Source of the DNA: Lachnospiraceae bacterium
GTDB taxonomy: Bacteria > Bacillota > Clostridia > Lachnospirales > Lachnospiraceae
Length of the DNA stretch: 64,000 nucleotides
Assembly: GCA_021770345.1 (NCBI GenBank)
Contig: JAETRD010000008.1
Span: 1-64,000, forward strand
Direction: 5' to 3'
A model generated the notes under the pieces. It searched no databases. It saw only the letters and a list, made by a program, of their open reading frames with translations, and was not told the DNA's origin. Made by a program: the position numbers and the translations under genes. This document shows positions 53,217 through 61,002 of this stretch, piece by piece. The first letter of the stretch is position 1, and the number at the start of each line of letters is the position of its first letter.

Positions 53217-54521
53217 TTATTCCCGCAGAAACTCCTCCGGCTCCAATTTCAGCCGCATCGCCCACGGCGGTACCGCCGCGTCGTCATATTCCCCGAGAAA
53301 CAGAAACGCCGTCCTGTAATCCGGCCGCCTCCCGGGGTAGATTCCCTTACCGTCGGTAAAGTACAAAAGGCCGGAAAGCTCTCTGATCTCTCCCCTCGCA
53401 AGCAGCCCGTCCACATAGGAAAACGCCGGGCGAAAATCCGTTCCGCCGCCTCCCGCAAGCCGGAAGTCCGAGAGAAACCCCGCCCACTCCCGCTGCCCGC
53501 GGATGACCGTATCCTGCCGCACCGCATCGTCGCTCTGCAGAATGCGGATGCGCGCATCGGCAAAAAAACGCTCGCTCTGATTTAAGATATCCACGGTTTC
53601 CCGCAGAAACTGCCGCACGAGCCCGCCGCTCGTGGAGTAACTCGTGTCGATCACGATGACAAACTCCCGTATCTTTTTGACTTCCCTGCTCTCTAGCGGC
53701 TCGATCAGCGGCATGTTTCGGTACAGCTTAAGGCCATAGGTGTAGTAATTCAGATCAAATTCCTCCGGGTCCGCGGAAAGCTCCTCGCGCAGCACCGAGA
53801 ATTTCTGCAAAAAATCCCGGTAGCTGCGCCGCCCCCGCTCCGCCGCAAGCTGTGCATAGAGCTGCGCTTCCCCCTCCTTTTGCACCTCGCCTCGCCGCAG
53901 CGAGAGCTGTCTGGTCTGCCTTGCAATCTGATTCCACTGCTTCTGCGCGGCGGCCATGCTCTGCCCCGCCCTGCGCTCCGCCTGCCGCGGCCAGTAGCAG
54001 TGGTCATCGGTGTAAAACTCCGCCGCAAGCCGCCGCAATTCCTCCGGGGAAACCTCTTTTAACATCCGGTAGATGACCGCTGCCGAAATCCCCTCTCCGC
54101 TCTTTTTGAGCCGCTCGTAAAACTGCTGCCTGCTCCAGCTCAAAATGCGCTTCGTGCAGGCTTTGCCCATCCCGTCGATCGTGTACTCCACCGCGATATC
54201 GCAGGCGACATTCCACCGCGCGCGCTCCCTGTCACCTCCGATCCACAGATGTGCAAAAATACAGTGCAGCACTGCATGCAGATACGCACGGTCCAAAAAA
54301 AGCGCATTCGTCCGAAACACCCGAAGCACCTGTTCCGGCGAAAAACAAAGATATGTCCCGTCCGTCGCAAACGTCTTTACCGCCGAATCCGGCCGGGGTG
54401 TAAGCGCCGAGAGCGCGATCCCGAAAAAGCGCAGCTCCAGATAAATTTCGTCCCGCACACAGGCGAGAACCTTCTTTGCCGTCTGCGCTTCCCACTCCTC
54501 CTGCGTCATCTGATGTGCCAT
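53217..54521 (-). CDS. DUF2201-type VWA protein, partner of MoxR
   Basis: From the ATG at 54521 (GAGAGGAAAT upstream) the product has 434 residues. The N-terminal part is the DUF2201 metallopeptidase-like domain with LHAVLHCIFAHLW, a possible zinc site; the C-terminal part is VWA-like with a MIDAS motif VIDTSYST and GGGGTDFRPAF. Such proteins pair with MoxR ATPases, as ViaA does with RavA. The usual HExxH is here HAVLH, so peptidase activity is doubtful. It lies 30 bases after the LRR gene. Confidence 0.85.
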   Translation of the reverse strand: MAHQMTQEEWEAQTAKKVLACVRDEIYLELRFFGIALSALTPRPDSAVKTFATDGTYLCFSPEQVLRVFRTNALFLDRAYLHAVLHCIFAHLWIGGDRERARWNVACDIAVEYTIDGMGKACTKRILSWSRQQFYERLKKSGEGISAAVIYRMLKEVSPEELRRLAAEFYTDDHCYWPRQAERRAGQSMAAAQKQWNQIARQTRQLSLRRGEVQKEGEAQLYAQLAAERGRRSYRDFLQKFSVLREELSADPEEFDLNYYTYGLKLYRNMPLIEPLESREVKKIREFVIVIDTSYSTSGGLVRQFLRETVDILNQSERFFADARIRILQSDDAVRQDTVIRGQREWAGFLSDFRLAGGGGTDFRPAFSYVDGLLARGEIRELSGLLYFTDGKGIYPGRRPDYRTAFLFLGEYDDAAVPPWAMRLKLEPEEFLRE

Positions 54522-54551
54522 ATTTCCTCTCATTCTGCCGCCGTATGCGGC

Positions 54552-55538
54552 TCAATCCGTAAACCGATAGCGCTCCCGCACGCTTCTTTTCGGGAAATAC
54601 CGCTCCGTAAGCCGCAGCAGAAAAACCGTCCCCTCGGCCCACTCCGCATCCGCGGCATCCCCGATACACGCGTTTAATGCCGTCTGCTTCAAAAGTCCCC
54701 TCCCGCACAAAAACGCGATCGGCTCCGTCTCCCGCTGCAGGATTGCCTGTCTGCAAATGACGTCCGCATGCCCGGCGGCATATGTCTCATACAACCGCTC
54801 CGCCGCCTCCGTCAGTCCCGCCGGATAGCGCAGACGGTTCATCGCCATCGCGCACAGCGTCTCCTCGCTCTCCTCCGCGCACGCCTTTCGGAAAATCGCA
54901 TCATACCGGGCAAAATCGCAGACTCCGTCCCGAAAACACTGTCTCGCCCGAAACCCTTCCCCCTCGATATTCCGCCCGAAAAGATGTGCCGGAGCCACCT
55001 CGTCATAGCTCTCGTAATATTCCGGAAAAAGCACAACCGCCTCCGGCCCGTCCTCCCCGAGATACGTCACCGTAAGATCCGCGGTTATCTGGCCGAGCAC
55101 CTGCCGTGCCCCGCTTCGCTCGCCGGCGCCGCACCGGAGCGTCAGCCGGTGCAGGTTTCTGCAGTTCATAAAGGCGTCTCCGCCGATCTCCTCCGTCCCG
55201 GCGCCAAGTGTAAGCCTTTCGAGGGACACACAGTTATAAAAGGCAAACCCGCCGATTTTTCGGACGCTATCCGGCAGGAAAACCGCCGTCGGATAATCTC
55301 CGGCCAGCTCCCGTAGCCGCACCGCGGCTGCATCCTCCGTCCCTTCCCCGTCCGCCGCCTGCGTCCTCTGATATGATTCCGGCAGACGCGCCCCTGCGGC
55401 AAAACAGTACGCTCCGATTTCCGTCACCGGCTTTCCTTCTATGAAATCCGGAATCCGCACCTCGGATATCCCGCCGAATGCCCGAAGCAGACGCACGCCG
55501 CCCCCGGGCGTGTTCTCCCAATAAAATATCATGTTCAT
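54552..55538 (-). CDS. leucine-rich-repeat (LRR_5/BspA-type) protein
   Basis: From the ATG at 55538 (GGGAG eight bases upstream) the product has 328 residues. It contains BspA-type repeats in its first 150 residues: GISEVRIPDFIEGKPVTEIG, LPDSVRKIGGFAFYNCVSLE and GTEEIGGDAFMNCRNLHRL. The second half is helical and unassigned. It has no signal peptide, so unlike many BspA proteins it should be cytoplasmic. It heads the leftward cluster and may serve as a protein-interaction module for the MoxR/VWA pair. Confidence 0.82.
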   Translation of the reverse strand: MNMIFYWENTPGGGVRLLRAFGGISEVRIPDFIEGKPVTEIGAYCFAAGARLPESYQRTQAADGEGTEDAAAVRLRELAGDYPTAVFLPDSVRKIGGFAFYNCVSLERLTLGAGTEEIGGDAFMNCRNLHRLTLRCGAGERSGARQVLGQITADLTVTYLGEDGPEAVVLFPEYYESYDEVAPAHLFGRNIEGEGFRARQCFRDGVCDFARYDAIFRKACAEESEETLCAMAMNRLRYPAGLTEAAERLYETYAAGHADVICRQAILQRETEPIAFLCGRGLLKQTALNACIGDAADAEWAEGTVFLLRLTERYFPKRSVRERYRFTD

Positions 55539-55614
55539 CCCACTTTCTCCCACCACATGTTACATAATCCGACGCCTTTGTGCGCACACTGATAACAGCT
55601 CGCCGCAATCGGCG

Positions 55615-55656
55615 CTCCGGATTGACAGGGGCATACATGCCCCTGTCAATCCGGAG
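55615..55656. promoter_or_regulatory. 42-bp perfect palindrome upstream of yeiH
   Basis: Two 20-base arms (CTCCGGATTGACAGGGGCAT and its exact reverse complement) are separated by only AC. It lies 30 bases before the yeiH start codon and within the divergent interval shared with the LRR gene. It could be a large operator, a transcript attenuator or the trace of a small mobile palindrome. TTGACA occurs in both arms, but no matching -10 box is found at the proper distance. Confidence 0.65.
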
Positions 55657-55686
55657 TATGTACAGAAAAACGAAAGGAGTGCTTCC

Positions 55687-56709
55687 ATGAAAAAATATGT
55701 AAAAGGACTGCTTGTCTGTCTCGCCATCGCCGTGCCCTCCTGGTTCCTCGGCATACTGTTTCCCGTGATCGGCGGCGCCGTGATCGCCATCGCCGCCGGC
55801 ATGCTCCTTTCTCCTCTCCTCAAAGACAAATCCGCCCTTGTGCCCGGCATCCGCTTTGCCGCAAAGAAAATCCTGCAGTGGGCCGTGGTCCTGCTCGGAT
55901 TCGGCATGGACCTCTCCGTGGTGCTCGCAACCGGAAAACAGTCCCTCCCGATTCTCCTTGCCACGATCACGGCCTCCCTGCTTATCGCGGTTCTGCTGCA
56001 CCGCCTCCTGCGGCTTCCCTCCTCCGTCTCGATTCTGATCGGTGTCGGCTCCTGCGTCTGCGGCGGCTCCGCCATCGCCGCAACCGCCCCGGTCATCGAC
56101 GCGAAGGACGAGGACGTTGCACAGTCCGTCTCGGTCATCTTCTTTTTCAACGTACTCGCGGCGCTGACCTTTCCCTGGCTCGGGCAGGTGCTCGGCTTTA
56201 GCCGGGCCTCGGGCGAACCCTTCGGCATCTTTGCCGGGACCGCCGTCAACGATACCTCCTCCGTGACCGCGGCCGCATCGGCATGGGATGCCATGTGGGG
56301 CCTCGGCAGCGCCACCCTCGATACGGCCGTGACGGTAAAGCTGACACGGACACTTGTCATCATCCCGATCACCCTGATTCTGGCATGGATGCGCACCAGA
56401 AAAGCCGCCGCAGGAGAAGGCCCCGGCGTCCGCCTCGGACAGATTTTTCCCTTTTTCATCCTCTACTTTATCACGGCCTCCGTATTCACCACCGTGCTGA
56501 TCCGCCTCGGCGTTCCCGTCACCGTTTTCCGGCCGGCAAAAGAGCTCTCAAAGTTCCTCATTGTACTGGCTCTCGCCGGCATCGGGCTTGGCACCGACCT
56601 GGTCACGCTGATTCGGACCGGTGCAAAGCCCCTTGTGATGGGCGCCTGCTGCTGGGTCGGAATCACCGCCCTGTGCCTGTTTCTGATGCGCGTGATGAAT
56701 CTCCTGTAA
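55687..56709 (+). CDS. YeiH/UPF0324 family putative anion (sulfate) exporter
   Basis: The 340-residue product has about ten membrane segments and the family signatures VLLGFGMDLSVV, GSCVCGGSAIAATAPVI and GTAVNDTSSVTAA. Members are annotated as putative sulfate or sulfonate exporters; direct proof is scarce. The start at 55687 follows AAAGGAG. The gene is the only plus-strand one in the right half and its stop abuts the convergent M14 peptidase stop with no gap. A link to sulfur from the Ssp system at the other end of the window would be speculation. Confidence 0.88.
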   Translation: MKKYVKGLLVCLAIAVPSWFLGILFPVIGGAVIAIAAGMLLSPLLKDKSALVPGIRFAAKKILQWAVVLLGFGMDLSVVLATGKQSLPILLATITASLLIAVLLHRLLRLPSSVSILIGVGSCVCGGSAIAATAPVIDAKDEDVAQSVSVIFFFNVLAALTFPWLGQVLGFSRASGEPFGIFAGTAVNDTSSVTAAASAWDAMWGLGSATLDTAVTVKLTRTLVIIPITLILAWMRTRKAAAGEGPGVRLGQIFPFFILYFITASVFTTVLIRLGVPVTVFRPAKELSKFLIVLALAGIGLGTDLVTLIRTGAKPLVMGACCWVGITALCLFLMRVMNLL

Positions 56710-57606
56710 TCAAATCTGCGTCATTCCGCCGAGCAGTATACCGCGGTTTGCCTCATAAATCCCCTCAAACTCCGACATCGGAAGCGGGTTTTCTCCGAGT
56801 CCGGCCTCAATCGTGTACCCCGGCCTGTCATAGGCCTGAATGAACCAGTCCTTATAGCCTGCGTAGCCGGACGCCGTCGGCGTCGTCTCGACGGCGTATC
56901 CGCTGACCTCCCCGAAATACAGCGCGATTTCATAGGAACGCGCAGGGTTGTAATCCAGATATTTCCAGTAGATTACCTCCCCCTGGGTGTGATAGGCCAG
57001 GATCAACGCAAAGTCATGAGATCTGGTAAATTCATAGACAGCCGCACTCTCCGGCGCCACAAGCGGCGCACTTCCCACATAGTCCCTCGGGGCCGGCGTC
57101 GTATAGCCCTGCGCATATTTGATTGCCCGCGCATTTTCCCAGCCTGCCGGGAATTGCAGATTCAGGTCAATCCCCTCGATATTTGCCTTCCAGCCGAACG
57201 GAAACGGTATCTGCGGGTATGCATCCGCGATTGCCCGCGCCTGCCGGTAATAGCTCCCTTCCTCAAGCGCTCCGTTCACCAGATCCACCCCGTCCGGATT
57301 TACCATCGGAATCAGATAGAGTGTGTAGCGCTCGTATAATTCCTCCACCGAAACGCCTCCGAGCATCTCCTTTGCGGCATATGCGCTCCCGTATTCCTCC
57401 GCAAACCGCAGCAATATCGGCGTCGTGATGCTTTCGTTTGCATGAAAAGAGGCACTGTAGCATACTTCAGTGCCTCCCGTTCCGAGCCTTAAGAAAGGAA
57501 TCTCCTTTCCCATCACGCTCTTTCCGATGCTTCCTCTCTCAATCGCCGGATAACTCCGGACAAGTGCTTCGATCTCGCTGTCACAGCGAGCCGAAGTGTA
57601 TGGCAT
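56710..57606 (-). CDS. M14 zinc carboxypeptidase, gamma-D-glutamyl-DAP peptidase-like
   Basis: I start at the ATG at 57606, which follows GGAGGGAACC; an ATG nine codons earlier lacks such a site. The 298-residue protein has zinc ligands His55 and Glu58 (FHANES) and His206 (AYHTQG), and catalytic Glu267 (YTIEAGLGE). The stretch IEGIDLNLQFPAGW is typical of peptidases that split peptidoglycan stem peptides between gamma-D-Glu and meso-DAP. No signal peptide is seen, so it probably recycles imported muropeptides in the cytoplasm or acts during sporulation. Confidence 0.85.
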   Translation of the reverse strand: MPYTSARCDSEIEALVRSYPAIERGSIGKSVMGKEIPFLRLGTGGTEVCYSASFHANESITTPILLRFAEEYGSAYAAKEMLGGVSVEELYERYTLYLIPMVNPDGVDLVNGALEEGSYYRQARAIADAYPQIPFPFGWKANIEGIDLNLQFPAGWENARAIKYAQGYTTPAPRDYVGSAPLVAPESAAVYEFTRSHDFALILAYHTQGEVIYWKYLDYNPARSYEIALYFGEVSGYAVETTPTASGYAGYKDWFIQAYDRPGYTIEAGLGENPLPMSEFEGIYEANRGILLGGMTQI

Positions 57607-57660
57607 GGTTCCCTCCACAATTCTCTGTGCCATCCGTCCCTCGCAAAATATTTTTCTTTA

Positions 57661-60600
57661 TTATTCTATGCCGAAATCTCCGTTACTTTCCTCTGTCATG
57701 GGGGTCATTTTACCCCCCCCACCCTTGGACAGGACCTTATGTAGAATATCAAGCATCTTCTCCATGTCGATCGGTTTCGCGATATGCCCGTTCATCCCGC
57801 ACTTTAAAGCTTCCTGCTTATCCTTCTCAAACGCATTCGCCGTCATCGCCAGAATCGGTATCGATGCCAGCTTACGGTTCTCGAGCCTGCGGATTTCTTT
57901 CGTCGCCTCATAACCGTTCATCACCGGCATCTGAATATCCATCAGTACCAGTCCGTAGTGTCCCGGCTCCGACTCCCTGACCATATCCACCGCAATCTGT
58001 CCGTTTGATGCGATTTCCGTCCGAAATCCCGCATCCTCCAAAATTGCCACGGCAATCTCCTGATTCAGCTCGTTATCCTCAACCAGCAGTATATATCCGA
58101 TATTTGACTTTATGTCTTCACTCTTATCGGCCTCCTGCTTCTCTTCCCCGTCCGCCGCCGTGCGCAGACAGCTCTTTAACTCGGACAAAAACAGCGGCTT
58201 GCTGCAAAATGACGTCACGCCGGCCTCTTTGGCCTCCTCTTCCGTCTCTGACCAGTCAAACGCAGTCAGCACGATGATGGGCGGATTCACACCGGCCTCC
58301 GCCCGGATTCGCGCAGCGGTTCCTGCCACGTCCATACCCGGTACCCGCCAGTCGATCATATACGCGCCGTAGCTTTCGCCCCGCATCGCCGTCTCCCGGA
58401 TGCTGCGGACCGCTTCCTCCTCCGAGGATGCCCGGTCGGCGCGCATTCCGATTTTCCGAAGGAGCTGTGAAAGACTGTTCTGTATGTTTAAGTCGGCATT
58501 TACCACCAGCACTCTGCGGTTTACAAGCTCCGGTATCTCCGCTGTCTCCGCAGCGGCATTCACGCGGAACGTAACGGAAACCGTGACTTCGGTCCCTTCC
58601 CCCTCCTCGCTGTCCACCTCAATCGAACCGTTCATCATATCGACAATGCTCCTGGTGATCGCCATTCCGAGACCGGTTCCCTGGATTCCGCTTGTCGTCG
58701 TATTTTTCTCCCGCTCGAACGGTTCAAAGATATGCGGAATGAAATCTCTGCTCATGCCGATGCCGGTGTCCCGGATGCGGAATTCATAATTTGCATAACC
58801 TGCGATTGCCCCGGCTTTCTCCGTGATCCACAGACTGATCTCTCCGCCCTCCTTCGTGTACTTGATCGAATTGCCGAGCACATTTAAGAGCACCTGATTC
58901 AGCCGCAGCTTATCACAGTAAATCTCTTCGTCAACCACATCCACCGTATCCATATACAGCGTAAGATTTTTCGCCTCAATATCCGTCTGCACGATATTGG
59001 CAAGTCCGTGCACAATGTCCGACAGGCTGCACAGGCTCTCCTCGATCTGCATTTTCCCGCTCTCAATCCGGCTCATATCCAGGACTTCGTTGATCAGTCC
59101 AAGCAGATGATTGCCCGACACCATGATCTTTTTGAGGTAATCCTCGACCCGCTCTTTATTGTCGATATGGGCAATCGCCAGATTCGTAAAGCCGAAGATC
59201 GCATTCATCGGCGTGCGTATATCGTGTGACATATTGGAAAGGAACACGCTCTTGGCGTTGTTCGCCTGATTTGCCTGCATCAGCGCGGCCTCAAGCAGCC
59301 TTCTGCGCTCCATCTCGCTGCGTGTCTCCTCGTCCACATTGCGGAATCCTAAAACGACACCGGGTCCTTCTCCCCACTCGCCCACGCGCACGGCTTTGAT
59401 CTCATAATATTTCATCTCGCCGCCCTGCATCACACGGTAATTGATATGGTACAGCCGCTTTTCGGCGAGCTCTTTTTTCATCTCGTCCAGCGAGTATGCC
59501 TGCCGCATCATGCTCCGGTCTTTCTCGTAGACGACCTCCTCGATGTAGCGCTCCATCCGCTCCCGGAAAGAAATCTTCATCCCGCAATCCACGGCAAAAA
59601 TTTCGTTGTCGTTCTTGTTTGCACGAATCGTGATCCCCATGCCGGTATCGAGATTAAAGTACAGGACCAGATTATAGTCACTGCTCAACGCCTGTACCAG
59701 CTGCGCCTGATATCTCTCGTCTCTTTCCCTCTCAAGCTTCTGCGCCGTACAGTCGAGAAGAAACCGCTGGCAGTACAGCTCTCCGTTTTTCTCTAGGAGC
59801 TTGAAGTTGCCCATGACATACAGGATATCTCCGTTGTCATGCTCCACCCGGTACTCGATATTTACACAGTCGCCCTCCTTTTTCAGCATGCGGATGCATT
59901 CCCGCAGTCTCGGCTTGTCTTCATCCATAACGGAGGACGCGATCATGTCAAATCCGGAGTCCATCAACTCCTCCCTGGAGTGATACCCCAATATCCGAAG
60001 CGCCATCTCATTCACCTGTATGATACGCTTGCCGTCCATGGAATGACAGATGATCCCACAGTCTATCGTATTAAAAATCTTCTCGAGCACATGGCTCTTC
60101 TGGATCAGTTCCTGCTCATAGGCCCGTTCCTGCGTCACGTCAATCCCGACACCCACGGTTCCCATCACGCTTCCGTCCCAGTCGTACAGCGGAGACTTGT
60201 AGGTCGTCATCAGCTTCAGCCCGTCTCCGGTCTGTACCGACTCCTCCGAAACGCAGGTCTGTTTCACCCGCATAACCTCAAGGTCTGTCTCCATACAGTC
60301 CGTTCCGGCCTCCTCCGGGGTGACATCCCAGATATAGTAATGATCCCGTCCCTCCACCTGCTGCTTTGTCTTGTTGACCGTCCCACAGAAGCTGTCATTT
60401 ACCTTCCTGTGGATTCCGTCTTTGTCCTTGTACCAGATCAGATTCGGAATACTGTTGATCGTCGTCTCGAGATACTGGCTCGTCTGCCACCAGTCTATCC
60501 CCTGCTTACAGTTCTGCTGCCACCGCAGAAAGCGGAACCGTATCTCCTCCTCCGGCATCGGTTCCGTCCAAACGTCTTCTATCTTTGTCAGAAATCCGGC

Positions 60601-60867
60601 AAACTGCGGGAACTGCGCCTGATCCGCAATCAGTATGATCCGGCTTCTCCCGTCTCTGTCCGCCTCAAGTGTCCGCTGTACTTCCGCTACGTCCGTCCCC
60701 TGTAAATTGAGCAAAATCACGTCCGCCTTTGCATTCAGTGCGCCCTCGAATGTGCCGCCCTCCGAAAACACATGGGTAAAATGCGCAAGCGGGGGCATGT
60801 CCTTTACAATCTCAAATATCTTACACCGACGGCCCGTCAAATAAAAGTGCAAATGACAATGGTACAT
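57661..60867 (-). CDS. PAS hybrid histidine kinase with two receivers and a pseudo-receiver
   Basis: The 1068-residue soluble protein starts with a receiver-like region (about 10-115) that has Asn at the phospho-acceptor (VILLNLQG) and lacks the KP lysine. Three PAS-like regions follow (for example TTINSIPNLIWYKDKDG), then the His-box FLSNMSHDIRTPMN, N-box NVLGNSIKYT, G-boxes DTGIGM and GTGLGMAI, and two C-terminal receivers with MIDWRVP and VLMDIQMP; both keep the KP lysine. No membrane segment is found, so the input is cytoplasmic. A run of eight G near the 3' end encodes Gly-Gly-Gly. It has its own promoter at 60909-60937. Confidence 0.9.
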   Translation of the reverse strand: MYHCHLHFYLTGRRCKIFEIVKDMPPLAHFTHVFSEGGTFEGALNAKADVILLNLQGTDVAEVQRTLEADRDGRSRIILIADQAQFPQFAGFLTKIEDVWTEPMPEEEIRFRFLRWQQNCKQGIDWWQTSQYLETTINSIPNLIWYKDKDGIHRKVNDSFCGTVNKTKQQVEGRDHYYIWDVTPEEAGTDCMETDLEVMRVKQTCVSEESVQTGDGLKLMTTYKSPLYDWDGSVMGTVGVGIDVTQERAYEQELIQKSHVLEKIFNTIDCGIICHSMDGKRIIQVNEMALRILGYHSREELMDSGFDMIASSVMDEDKPRLRECIRMLKKEGDCVNIEYRVEHDNGDILYVMGNFKLLEKNGELYCQRFLLDCTAQKLERERDERYQAQLVQALSSDYNLVLYFNLDTGMGITIRANKNDNEIFAVDCGMKISFRERMERYIEEVVYEKDRSMMRQAYSLDEMKKELAEKRLYHINYRVMQGGEMKYYEIKAVRVGEWGEGPGVVLGFRNVDEETRSEMERRRLLEAALMQANQANNAKSVFLSNMSHDIRTPMNAIFGFTNLAIAHIDNKERVEDYLKKIMVSGNHLLGLINEVLDMSRIESGKMQIEESLCSLSDIVHGLANIVQTDIEAKNLTLYMDTVDVVDEEIYCDKLRLNQVLLNVLGNSIKYTKEGGEISLWITEKAGAIAGYANYEFRIRDTGIGMSRDFIPHIFEPFEREKNTTTSGIQGTGLGMAITRSIVDMMNGSIEVDSEEGEGTEVTVSVTFRVNAAAETAEIPELVNRRVLVVNADLNIQNSLSQLLRKIGMRADRASSEEEAVRSIRETAMRGESYGAYMIDWRVPGMDVAGTAARIRAEAGVNPPIIVLTAFDWSETEEEAKEAGVTSFCSKPLFLSELKSCLRTAADGEEKQEADKSEDIKSNIGYILLVEDNELNQEIAVAILEDAGFRTEIASNGQIAVDMVRESEPGHYGLVLMDIQMPVMNGYEATKEIRRLENRKLASIPILAMTANAFEKDKQEALKCGMNGHIAKPIDMEKMLDILHKVLSKGGGGKMTPMTEESNGDFGIE

Positions 60868-60908
60868 AACCGTGTACCCCCCTATCGCTTATCTCTATAT
60901 ACGAATAC

Positions 60909-60937
60909 ACTTTACCACAATCCGGTAAATTCAGCAA
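60909..60937 (-). promoter_or_regulatory. promoter of the PAS hybrid kinase gene
   Basis: On the minus strand TTGCTG (60932-60937) lies 17 bases before TAAAGT (60909-60914), with an extended TG just ahead of the -10. Transcription would begin about 35 bases before the start codon. Confidence 0.6.
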
Positions 60938-61002
60938 TATCTTTCGGAAGACAGAAGTTTTCCAAAAACCCGGACACATTGGCGTAATCACCGGAAACGG
61001 GG

